Shown: positions 57,105 to 64,000 of the stretch, one piece after another | Layout of the letters: each line of letters opens with the position of its first letter | Numbering within the stretch: position 1 is the first letter of the stretch | DNA from: CAVVGZ01 sp963841845 | GTDB taxonomy: Bacteria; Chloroflexota; Anaerolineae; Anaerolineales; Anaerolineaceae | Assembly (NCBI GenBank): GCA_963841845.1 | Contig: CAWJEG010000010.1 | Location: forward strand, 1 to 64,000 | DNA: 64,000 bases | Direction of reading: 5' to 3' | Made by a program: the position numbers and the translations under genes | Notes under the pieces: model-generated | Database searches by the model: none | Told to the model about the DNA's origin: nothing | The model's input: only the letters and a program-made list of their open reading frames with translations

Positions 57105-57750
57105 GGTGCTTGTTTGTGATGACCAGGAAATTGTCTGTGAGGGACTACGGAAGATCCTCGATTCTGATCCGCAGATTGAAGTGATTGCGGCTGCCCACGA
57201 TGGGTTGGAAGCGCTTGATTTGATCGCACTGCAAAAACCGGACCTGGTATTGATGGATCTTAAGATGGCCGGTATGAATGGTATCCAGGCCACCCGAAAA
57301 ATCAGGGAGAAATATCCGGATATTCCAGTTCTGGTGTTGACCACCTATGAAGATGATGAATGGCTCTTTGACGCGATTCGCAGCGGGGCAGCAGGGTATT
57401 TACTTAAAGACACGCCAGGGGAAGAACTGCAAAAAGCGGTAAAAGGAACCGTTCAGGGGCAATCCTATATTGATCCTGCCGTTGCACGTAAGCTCCTGTT
57501 GAATATCAACCAGCCAAGCCCTCTTGCACCCATACCTACCACCATCGATTTGAGTGAACGTGAGAAGGAAGTGTTACAGCTCCTGACACACGGTTACAGC
57601 AACGCTGATATTGCCGAACAGCTTTTTCTTTCTGAGGGAACGGTGCGCAACTATACCAGCGCCATTTTTGCCAAACTGGGGGTAGCAGACCGCACCCAGG
57701 CAGTACTGGCTGCCCTGCGTTATGGGCTGGTTGATTTTAAAGACCTGTAA
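57097..57750 (+). CDS. LuxR/NarL-family response regulator
   Basis: A 217-residue DNA-binding regulator. Receiver: KVLVCDDQEIV, phospho-Asp54 in LVLMDLKMAGMNG, Thr in VLTTYEDDE, and Lys in YLLKDTPGEE. HTH: LSEREKEVLQLLTHGYSNAD and LSEGTVRNYTSAIFAKLGV. ATG 57097 gives the canonical N-terminus and overlaps the kinase stop. It probably controls the upstream ABC operon in response to the kinase. A strong terminator follows. Confidence 0.95.
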   Translation: MIKVLVCDDQEIVCEGLRKILDSDPQIEVIAAAHDGLEALDLIALQKPDLVLMDLKMAGMNGIQATRKIREKYPDIPVLVLTTYEDDEWLFDAIRSGAAGYLLKDTPGEELQKAVKGTVQGQSYIDPAVARKLLLNINQPSPLAPIPTTIDLSEREKEVLQLLTHGYSNADIAEQLFLSEGTVRNYTSAIFAKLGVADRTQAVLAALRYGLVDFKDL

Positions 57751-57783
57751 AACCGGTATCCCTAAACCCTACAACATTAAAAA

Positions 57784-57811
57784 AACTGCCCCCGCTGGAA
57801 TGGGGGCAGTT
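57784..57811. terminator. Bidirectional terminator
   Basis: AACTGCCCCC (57784-57793) and GGGGGCAGTT (57802-57811) make a perfect 10-bp stem with an 8-base loop, between the convergent response regulator and lipoprotein genes. A-runs and T-rich sequence on the two sides support action in both directions. Confidence 0.85.
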
Positions 57812-57841
57812 ATTAATGGCTTGTAATTTGAAACCAAGGCG

Positions 57842-58867
57842 CTAATTTAAATTCCAGAGGCTCATCTCATCCACTTCGATGGTTAATTTCGTGGTATTGT
57901 CAGGATTCACAAATACACCAAAGTAGCCATCCTGATATGTCGAATCGGAAAATTGCTCCAAGAGGATGCCATTAACATACAGGCTGAACTGATTGCCTTT
58001 AATCATTACCCCCAGGCGGTTGTCGTTATCCTGTCCTGTTATGATGGCAGAATTGGCCTTCCATGCGATCAACGTCGTGGACTTTCCATCTTCATCATAT
58101 TTGCCATCCCACTCCCGTAACTGGTATTTTCCATCACAGGAAACAGCAAAAAGATAGCCGCGATCCGCTTCGTCAAATACCGGGATATTAAAGATGATGC
58201 CATAGTTATCTGTGCCTGAGCACACCTGGGCCTGGGCTTTCATTTCAATATACTTATCATCGGTATAGGTGAGGATTGGCAGGCGCCAGCCTGGAACATC
58301 GGTCAAACCGGTGAGCAGCATTTTACCAGCAGAGAATGACATTGAAGTATATTCGCTGGATCCAATGGGCCAGTTCCATGTATTTGCATTATCCATGGGG
58401 TCCATGGTGGTAGGGGTGCCAAGGGAAAGGCGGGGATCCGTAACAGGCAATGTACCTGTTGGCGCGGGTGGTAGCGTGGCTGTAGGGGTTTCTGTCTGTG
58501 TCACCCCTTCCGATTGTGTGACAGTCAGTGTTGGCTGTGCGGATTCCGTTGGGGTTTCACCAGGCAAACCCGGTGTTTCTGTTGAGATCTCAGCCGGGGT
58601 CTCCGTGGCAGGTTGTGCCGGGGTCTCCGTGGCGGGAGCAGCCGGAAGCTCTGTCTCCGCCGCCAGGGTTGCCTCTCCCCCGGTGCCTGTATCCGTGGCT
58701 TCGGTTGGCGCTTCCGATACCTCCGCAGTTTTGGTAGGCATGGATGTAAGGATCTGGTTCACGCGAGTTGCGAGCTGGGCATCGGTAAAGGTGGGTTCAA
58801 CCATACCCGGTGTACACCCTCCCATCAGGATCATAACCAATAATAACAATGACAGCAGCCTCTTCAT
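57842..58867 (-). CDS. Lipoprotein with TP-rich repeats and a concanavalin-like C-terminal domain
   Basis: A 341-residue surface lipoprotein. The signal peptide ends LMGGC (Cys18). Residues about 45-150 are Thr/Glu/Pro/Ala-rich with short repeats of PATETPAQ type, a flexible stalk. The C-terminal part (about 165-341: MSFSAGKMLLTGL, YGIIFNIPVFDEADRGYLFAV, RLGVMIKGNQFSLYVNGILL, QDGYFGVFVNPDNTT) has the LamG/DUF1080-like jelly-roll pattern seen in carbohydrate-binding proteins. No catalytic residues are seen. It shares the C-terminal terminator with the regulator operon. Confidence 0.82.
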   Translation of the reverse strand: MKRLLSLLLLVMILMGGCTPGMVEPTFTDAQLATRVNQILTSMPTKTAEVSEAPTEATDTGTGGEATLAAETELPAAPATETPAQPATETPAEISTETPGLPGETPTESAQPTLTVTQSEGVTQTETPTATLPPAPTGTLPVTDPRLSLGTPTTMDPMDNANTWNWPIGSSEYTSMSFSAGKMLLTGLTDVPGWRLPILTYTDDKYIEMKAQAQVCSGTDNYGIIFNIPVFDEADRGYLFAVSCDGKYQLREWDGKYDEDGKSTTLIAWKANSAIITGQDNDNRLGVMIKGNQFSLYVNGILLEQFSDSTYQDGYFGVFVNPDNTTKLTIEVDEMSLWNLN

Positions 58868-58974
58868 ATCAACTCCTCCTTGGCTTATATTCCGGCAAAA
58901 ATATCAATCACTACTATATTTTATAGCACTGTTGCAATATAAATGCCACATTGGCAAAGACTGGTGTACCTGTT

Positions 58975-59460
58975 TTACAATTTGTACCCGATCATCCTTA
59001 GAAAGCCTTTTCGCCAGGCGATATCACTTTCCTCTTCAATTCCAAGAGGTTTGGATCCATCGGCAACCCCAAGGATGGCACGGCTGCTTCCGAGATCTGC
59101 CAGGATTACGGTGGCAGGGTTTGCCGTAGCACAGTAAATACTGGCAACCTCCGGAATCATTTTTAGAGGATTGAGGATGTTGATGGGATAAAAACCGGAG
59201 CCTAAAAAGAGGATAAAGCTGTGTCCGGCGCTGATTGCCAGCGCATTTTTTTTGGCAAGCTCGATGAGCGCATCATCTGTACCCGTCCAGCGGATGAGGC
59301 ATTTTCCAGACGCTTCACAAAAAGCCAGCCCAAACTTGACTCCGGGGAGGTGGGTGACCAGCATTTCGTGGATATCTTCTACTGTTTTTATGAAATGTGA
59401 CTGCCCGAGGATAAAGTTGATATCTTCCGGTTTTTCAATTTCAACCGTAACCAATTCCAT
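58975..59460 (-). CDS. Adenosine-specific kinase family protein (PF04008)
   Basis: A 161-residue protein. The family opening VTVEIEKPEDINFILGQSHF, GVKFGLAFCEASG, SAGHSFILFLGSGFYPIN and IYCATANPATVILAD are all present, ending in GVADGSKPLGIE and WRKGFLRMIGYKL. Archaeal members were assigned an adenosine-binding or kinase role. ATG 59460 is preceded by GGAGGG; the frame stays open to 59493. Its presence fits a Chloroflexota-like host. Confidence 0.88.
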   Translation of the reverse strand: MELVTVEIEKPEDINFILGQSHFIKTVEDIHEMLVTHLPGVKFGLAFCEASGKCLIRWTGTDDALIELAKKNALAISAGHSFILFLGSGFYPINILNPLKMIPEVASIYCATANPATVILADLGSSRAILGVADGSKPLGIEEESDIAWRKGFLRMIGYKL

Positions 59461-59658
59461 TTTGAACCCTCCTTGAACATAACCGTATAGCATTATTGTA
59501 CCTTGCCCGGTAAAGGATGGCCAAACCAGCCATGCATTTTCATATCAATCATGCACGTCAATAGAATCCAATCCCGCTGTGCTTGCAGAGAATCCCAATC
59601 GTCTGTAAAATGGGTTTATCCATAATATCTGGTACAGGAAATTCCTATCCGTAATCTT

Positions 59659-60390
59659 ATGTCAGCGAACGGCTCCTACGAAAGCGACATTCATAACCTA
59701 ATCGATACCCATGGGATCAATTTCTTTGGTGCTGCCGCTCTAACACCTTACCAGGCAGAGATAGCTGCTGAATGGGGGGAATTAATGGCTTCCTTCCCAT
59801 TTGGACTATCGATTGGGATAACCCTGCTTCACCCGGTAGTTGATCAGCTTCCAAAGAGATTGGAAGAAAACAGCGTTCGATTGAATTACCGCCATCATGC
59901 CTATGCCATCGTGAATGAGCGCCTGGACCTGGCTGCCTCCCAAATCAGCAGTATCCTTCAATCGGCTGGATTCCACGCCTTCCCGGTTGCCGCTTCTCAG
60001 CATACAAACATGGAAAAACTCAGCGGGATGATTTCCCACAAAATGGTTGCCCGGCTGTCAGGCCTGGGCTGGATTGGCAAGTCATGCCTGCTCGTTACCC
60101 CACAGGCAGGACCGCGGGTGCGTTGGGCCACCATCCTGACCGATGCTCCTCTCCCAACAAGGGCTGAAATACTGGAAGAACGCTGCGGGAACTGCCGCCA
60201 ATGTGTAGATATATGCCCGGCCGGAGCTTTCACCGGGGAAAACTTCCGCCATGGGGAGGCGCGGGCAGTCCGTTATGATGCCCATCTCTGCAACCGCTAC
60301 CTGGATGAACTGGAAGAAAAACAAGGATTCCCGGCTGTATGTGGAATGTGCCTGTATATCTGTCCTTATGGCAGAAAAAGGCATCACTGA
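59659..60390 (+). CDS. QueG-like double [4Fe-4S] protein
   Basis: A 243-residue protein related to epoxyqueuosine reductase. The DUF1730-like part has YRHHAYAIVNERLD, MVARLSGLGWIGKS and RWATILTDAPLPT. Two clusters follow: CGNCRQCVDICPAGAF and CGMCLYICPYG. It ends right after the clusters, without the C-terminal HEAT repeats of longer QueG. The conserved acidic residue before the AGLGWIGK motif is not obvious here (HTNMEKLSGM instead). I therefore call it QueG-like, not queG. Confidence 0.8.
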   Translation: MSANGSYESDIHNLIDTHGINFFGAAALTPYQAEIAAEWGELMASFPFGLSIGITLLHPVVDQLPKRLEENSVRLNYRHHAYAIVNERLDLAASQISSILQSAGFHAFPVAASQHTNMEKLSGMISHKMVARLSGLGWIGKSCLLVTPQAGPRVRWATILTDAPLPTRAEILEERCGNCRQCVDICPAGAFTGENFRHGEARAVRYDAHLCNRYLDELEEKQGFPAVCGMCLYICPYGRKRHH

Positions 60391-60533
60391 AATTCAAAAT
60401 CACCCTAATCTAAATGATTTGGTCTCCCTGACCAATCCAACCCAACCTGATAAAACAGGGGGCTTTAACAAGGTCCAATCCCCCGGGATGGATTAAAATG
60501 AAGGCAACTATAAAGGTCGAAAGGAAAACCGGC

Positions 60534-61571
60534 ATGCAACCATATCACCTGGCTTTGATTGGTTTTGGCAACGTGGGGCAAGGATTGGCCCAGATCCTGC
60601 GAGATCGCCAGATAATCCTGGCAGATCAATTTGGCATTGAGGTATTCATCACGGCAGTATGCGATTCAAACAAAGGGACTGTCTTCAATCCAGAAGGGTT
60701 ATCTCCAAACGAACTGCTTGCGAGTATCCAGAACTGCGGCAATTTAGATCAAGTCGCCGCAGATCATCCGGGTTGGGACGCCCTGGAAACAATTGAAAAA
60801 AGCCGGGCGGATGTCATTGTTGAAATGAGTTATACCAATTTGGAGAGCGGTGAACCGGCAACCAGCCATATTCAGAAAGCGCTGGAACTGGGTAAACATG
60901 TGGTGACAACCAATAAAGGCCCGGTTGCCCTGCATTACAAGCGGCTTGCCCGAATTGCTGCTGAACAGGGGGTTAACCTGGGAGTAGAAGGGACGGTAAT
61001 GAGCGGTACTCCCGCCCTGCACCTGGGCAGCCAGTACCTGAAGGCTGCCGGCATCCAGCAGATTGAGGGAATCTTCAATGGTACAACCAACTATATACTG
61101 ACCGAGATGGCCCAGGGAGCATCCTATGCTGAATCCCTCGCCCAGGCACAAAAACTGGGATTTGCTGAAGCTGATCCTACCGGTGACGTGGAGGGTTTTG
61201 ACGCAGCCGGAAAAGTGGTCATCCTGGCCAACCTGTTAATGGACTATCCCCTGCAAATGGGGGATGTAAAACGCCAGGGAATCACCCAGCTAACTGCCGG
61301 GGACATAGAGGATGCACACAAGAGGGGAGAAACCTGGAAGCTGGTTGGCAGCGTCCGCAGGAGCGGAGCAGGCATTACTGCCTCAGTATCGCCCGTTTCG
61401 CTGCCAAACAAACACCCGCTGGCCAGGGTGAACGGAGCAACCAATGCAATCCTGTATACCACGGAGCTTCTGGGAGAGGTCACCCTGATTGGAGCAGGTG
61501 CCGGCCGCCTTGAGACCGGTTACGCCCTGCTGACCGATTTGCTGGAAATCCATAAAAAACGAATGGGGTGA
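60534..61571 (+). CDS. hom: Homoserine dehydrogenase
   Basis: A 345-residue enzyme reducing aspartate semialdehyde to homoserine, for threonine and methionine synthesis. Rossmann ALIGFGNVGQGLA, VEGTVMSGTPALHLG, the signature GIFNGTTNYILTEMA and AEADPTGDVEGFDAAGK are present. There is no ACT domain, so it is the short, non-allosteric type. I chose ATG 60534 (SD AAAGGA, and the N-terminus then begins directly with the Rossmann strand) over ATG 60498. It follows the QueG-like gene by about 140 bp. Confidence 0.93.
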   Translation: MQPYHLALIGFGNVGQGLAQILRDRQIILADQFGIEVFITAVCDSNKGTVFNPEGLSPNELLASIQNCGNLDQVAADHPGWDALETIEKSRADVIVEMSYTNLESGEPATSHIQKALELGKHVVTTNKGPVALHYKRLARIAAEQGVNLGVEGTVMSGTPALHLGSQYLKAAGIQQIEGIFNGTTNYILTEMAQGASYAESLAQAQKLGFAEADPTGDVEGFDAAGKVVILANLLMDYPLQMGDVKRQGITQLTAGDIEDAHKRGETWKLVGSVRRSGAGITASVSPVSLPNKHPLARVNGATNAILYTTELLGEVTLIGAGAGRLETGYALLTDLLEIHKKRMG

Positions 61572-61687
61572 ACCGGATTCGGATTCCAGTGATAGATATA
61601 ACTTTGTTACTCGATTTTAGCAATTCGGGTGTATGGCTGCCGGAAAATCTAAAAATGACAGCCAATACGCATACCAAAGGATAGAAA

Positions 61688-62500
61688 ATGGAAAATAGCG
61701 ATAGCAATAAAATCCCGCCGGGAGAGTTAAATATACGTGCCTATAACCGGGATGCCTGGGACCGGGAAGTACAGTCTGGAAACGAATGGACCGTGCCGGT
61801 CAGCCCCGAATCCATCCAGGCCGCAAGGCAGGGCAGCTGGCATGTTGTATTAACACCGCTTATCCCGGTACCGGAGGAGTGGTTTCCCCAGCCGCTGGCA
61901 GGAAAAAACGTGCTTTGCCTGGCTTCAGCGGGCGGGCAGCAGGGCCCTCTGCTGGCTGCCGCCGGAGCCCAGGTCACTGTCCTGGACAATTCCCCTGCAC
62001 AACTTGACCGTGACCGGATGGTGGCCAGGCGGGAGAACCTGACCATGCGGATCATTGAGGGGGATATGCGTGACCTTTCCGCCTTTGGGGATGAAAGCTT
62101 TGATGTGGTCTTTCACCCTGTTTCCAATTTATTTGTACCAGACATCCAGCCGGTGTGGAATGAAGCCTTCCGTGTCCTGGGCAGGGGTGGAATTCTGCTT
62201 TCCGGCTTTGTAAATCCTGCTGTCTTTGTTTTCGATATTGATGCAGAAGAAAAAGAGGGCCTTCTTAAAGCCCGATATACCATCCCATATTCTGACCTAA
62301 CCAGCAGGACAAATGATGAACTGCAGGAATACTTATCCAAAGGGGAGCCGCTTGAATTTGGTCACAGCCTGGACTCTCAAATTGGCGGGCAGTTGAAAGC
62401 AGGCTTTGTCCTGACCGGTTTTTTCGAGGACAAATCCCCTGACATGCTGCTCTCAAAATATATGCCGACCATGATCGCCACGAGGGCGATTAAGCCCTGA
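61688..62500 (+). CDS. SAM-dependent methyltransferase
   Basis: A 270-residue class I methyltransferase. An N-terminal part (AYNRDAWDREVQSGNEWTVP) is followed by motif I VLCLASAGGQQGPLLAAAGA, VTVLDNSPAQLDRDR, motif II DMRDLSAFGDESFDVVFH and the FRVLGRGGILLSGF strand. The substrate is unknown. The AYNRxAWDxxV opening is common in a family of unassigned bacterial methyltransferases. SD AAAGGA is nearby. Confidence 0.9.
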   Translation: MENSDSNKIPPGELNIRAYNRDAWDREVQSGNEWTVPVSPESIQAARQGSWHVVLTPLIPVPEEWFPQPLAGKNVLCLASAGGQQGPLLAAAGAQVTVLDNSPAQLDRDRMVARRENLTMRIIEGDMRDLSAFGDESFDVVFHPVSNLFVPDIQPVWNEAFRVLGRGGILLSGFVNPAVFVFDIDAEEKEGLLKARYTIPYSDLTSRTNDELQEYLSKGEPLEFGHSLDSQIGGQLKAGFVLTGFFEDKSPDMLLSKYMPTMIATRAIKP

Positions 62501-62700
62501 GATATATTTTGATGCGGCAGGCATCATCGCGCCAAAATCCGCAAGGCGGGAAATATGCAAAACCAGTGCTGGTGAGCAAGGTGTGATATGCTTAAAGCAG
62601 ACCAAAGAATCCATTAAAAAATAGCTGGATTCATTCTGGTAGTTTATTATTGAAACGACAAGGGAAGCATGCCTTACCAGAAATAAAATTTGGAGGAACG

Positions 62701-62973
62701 ATGGCTCACCAGGGCACGCATGAAGAAAAACAGTTGGTCAAACTGATAGAAGATATGCCATTTCCAGATGAAACAAAAGGGAATTGGATTGAGAGGATCG
62801 AAACTGATGGCTTGAACGAGGAATTGGTGGATGAAATTCATGCTGCTCTCACCTCTGATACTGCGGAGGTCAAGGAAAGCACGCACCTCATTCAGACCAA
62901 CGCCAACTTCACCCGCATCGTCCGCCAATGGCGCTTAACACAGCAGACACAGAGTTATAAGAAACGTTCCTGA
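62701..62973 (+). CDS. Small acidic protein of unknown function
   Basis: A 90-residue protein. ATG 62701 has an excellent SD (TTGGAGGAACG), so I prefer it to the ATG at 62650. It looks helical and acidic: EKQLVKLIEDMPFPDETKGN, NEELVDEIHAALTSD and a C-terminal basic end. No family is recognised. The SD and regular amphipathic pattern support a real gene. Confidence 0.72.
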   Translation: MAHQGTHEEKQLVKLIEDMPFPDETKGNWIERIETDGLNEELVDEIHAALTSDTAEVKESTHLIQTNANFTRIVRQWRLTQQTQSYKKRS

Positions 62974-63116
62974 CACATCAGATAATTTTTCCAGCCCCGC
63001 GATATACCTGTAAGCATCATCGGGACAATTAACGGGTGTTATCAGGGTGTTTGGTGGACAGGTGCTGTAAGGCACCGCGTCCTGGATTTGTATCATTTTC
63101 TCCGGCAGTTACGAAA

Positions 63117-63794
63117 CTAATCCCGGGTGAGCAGATAACCATTTCCCTTGAGCCAGGATCTTCTCTGGCGGTAATCCGGAATAATTTGAGCAACGGCGTT
63201 CCAGAATTCACGGGAATGATTATGATGACGGGTATGAACCAGTTCATGCACGACTACATAGTCAATGATTTCCATCGGAGCCATCACCAGCCGCCAACTA
63301 AAATTCAGACTCCCCTTCTGGCTGCATGAACCCCATCTGGTACGCGCACCTGTAATCCCAAATTTAGCATAGGAAAAACCGTACCGGGATACGTAATAAG
63401 CCACCCTGGCAGAAATAATGTCTGCAGCCTGCTTTCTATACCAGCCAGAAAACGCCAGTTGGGCTTTGGGTAGTGCCCTTGCCGCCAATTTAAACGATCC
63501 ATCCAGGAGCAGGGGCTGCTTCTGGATATCAACCAGGATTAATGGATACTCCTGCCCCAGAAACAGAAACATTTCACCGTCACGGTACGTTTTTGCCGGA
63601 CTATTCATATTCCGGGAGGACACTACAGCCTGTTTTTGTTGTATCCAGCCGGTATGTTGATCAACAAATGCATTAATTTGCCGGTTGGATGCCCTGAGCG
63701 GGGCTCGTACTACAAGTTTTCCATCAGCTTGAATGATTAATGCAAATGATTTTCGATTGGTCCGGATGATCTGATCAATTTGGATTTTACCCAT
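63117..63794 (-). CDS. YgjP/DUF45-type metallopeptidase (SprT-like)
   Basis: A 225-residue protein with the motif VVVHELVHTRHHNHSREFW (zinc His, Glu and the downstream His) and the characteristic GARTRWGSCSQKGSLNFSWRLV. The N-terminal part (RTNRKSFALIIQADGKLVVR) is the family's beta-rich domain. The family has been proposed as a DNA-associated or protein-directed peptidase; the substrate is unknown. ATG 63794 is close to a divergent promoter region. The gene is intact. Confidence 0.92.
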   Translation of the reverse strand: MGKIQIDQIIRTNRKSFALIIQADGKLVVRAPLRASNRQINAFVDQHTGWIQQKQAVVSSRNMNSPAKTYRDGEMFLFLGQEYPLILVDIQKQPLLLDGSFKLAARALPKAQLAFSGWYRKQAADIISARVAYYVSRYGFSYAKFGITGARTRWGSCSQKGSLNFSWRLVMAPMEIIDYVVVHELVHTRHHNHSREFWNAVAQIIPDYRQRRSWLKGNGYLLTRD

Positions 63795-63856
63795 GTCCCT
63801 GGTTCATTCCTGTTAGATGATAAGGGTGGTTAGCAAAGATTGGATTATAAACCATC

Positions 63857-63885
63857 TTGACAATAGAACATATGATCTATAAAAT
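63857..63885 (+). promoter_or_regulatory. Consensus promoter for a leaderless gene
   Basis: TTGACA (63857-63862), 17 bp, TAAAAT (63880-63885). The start site would be at about 63892, exactly the ATG of the gene that follows, and no SD is present. Confidence 0.65.
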
Positions 63886-63891
63886 AGGTGT

Positions 63892-64000
63892 ATGAATTTG
63901 ATTCGAGAAATCCTGCAAATTCCTATTCATGGCCGGCGGGTGCCGCGCACCTATCACCTGGACCAGGATGTCATCCTGGCAGTCAAGGAGATTGCCATGC
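63892..64000 (+). CDS. Start of a gene cut by the window edge
   Basis: ATG 63892 opens a frame that runs off the window (MNLIREILQIPIHGRRVPRT, then YHLDQDVILAVKEIAM). The 36 codons look coding but are too few to identify. The perfect upstream promoter supports that it is a real gene. Confidence 0.6.
   Translation, partial: MNLIREILQIPIHGRRVPRTYHLDQDVILAVKEIAM

Noticed and set aside
1..64000. tRNA, rRNA or CRISPR elements
   Set aside because: I found no T-loop-like cloverleaf candidates, no rRNA-like sequence and no regularly spaced repeats by reading. A covariance-model scan could still find a tRNA that I missed.

Overview
This 64 kb window is a chromosomal segment of a bacterium, most likely an anaerobic member of the Chloroflexota (Anaerolineae type). 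I infer this from several things: threonine/proline-rich lipoprotein linkers, a rho gene followed by a LysM/M23 gene, a PF04008-type adenosine-specific kinase, glycyl radical enzymology, and a mosaic of clostridial-like and archaeal-like homologues. No 16S rRNA or other phylogenetic marker RNA is present, so the assignment is tentative. I saw no rRNA, tRNA or CRISPR array.

Layout. 0.4-5.3 kb: an LppM-like lipoprotein, a beta-propeller lipoprotein, an alpha/beta hydrolase and an S9 peptidase, each interrupted by single-base frame changes. 5.3-20 kb: intact housekeeping genes (thioredoxin, SixA phosphatase, AmrB/Memo protein, PriA, Rho with a LysM/M23 peptidase, HIT hydrolase, a GT-C membrane protein, hydrolases, a PAS protein, a ferredoxin-like protein). 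20-28 kb: a catabolic-looking block of two paralogous MFS permeases, a glycyl radical enzyme activase, an uncharacterised glycyl radical enzyme, and a divergent group II/III aminotransferase. A truncated IS1182-like transposase copy ends this block. 29-41 kb: dodecin, a patatin-like lipase, an Ldh-type dehydrogenase, an ArsB/NhaD transporter with a CBS protein, a metallo-beta-lactamase hydrolase, an aldo/keto reductase, an XdhC protein, a CPBP protease and a large GT-C glycosyltransferase. 41-47 kb: a run of frame-broken genes (isochorismatase-like, CYTH, SagB-like, MurJ) and small unknown genes. 48.2-50 kb: an AT-rich island with a HEPN/AbiU2-like gene and a SAP-domain gene with a phage-head-like cysteine tail. 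50-58 kb: a coiled-coil membrane protein, then an operon of two ABC ATPases (the second fused to a cyclic-nucleotide-binding fold), an FtsX permease, a histidine kinase and a LuxR-type regulator. 58-64 kb: a lipoprotein, adenosine-specific kinase, a QueG-like iron-sulfur protein, homoserine dehydrogenase, a methyltransferase, a small unknown protein, a YgjP-type metallopeptidase and the start of a further gene.

The most notable functional units are the glycyl radical enzyme block (transport, radical lyase or dehydratase, aminotransferase), the self-contained ABC/two-component operon with a degenerate cNMP domain, and the small defence-like island. A strong non-biological or semi-biological signal runs through the window: single-base indels are concentrated in patches and even break murJ, so most broken genes here are probably intact in the living organism.
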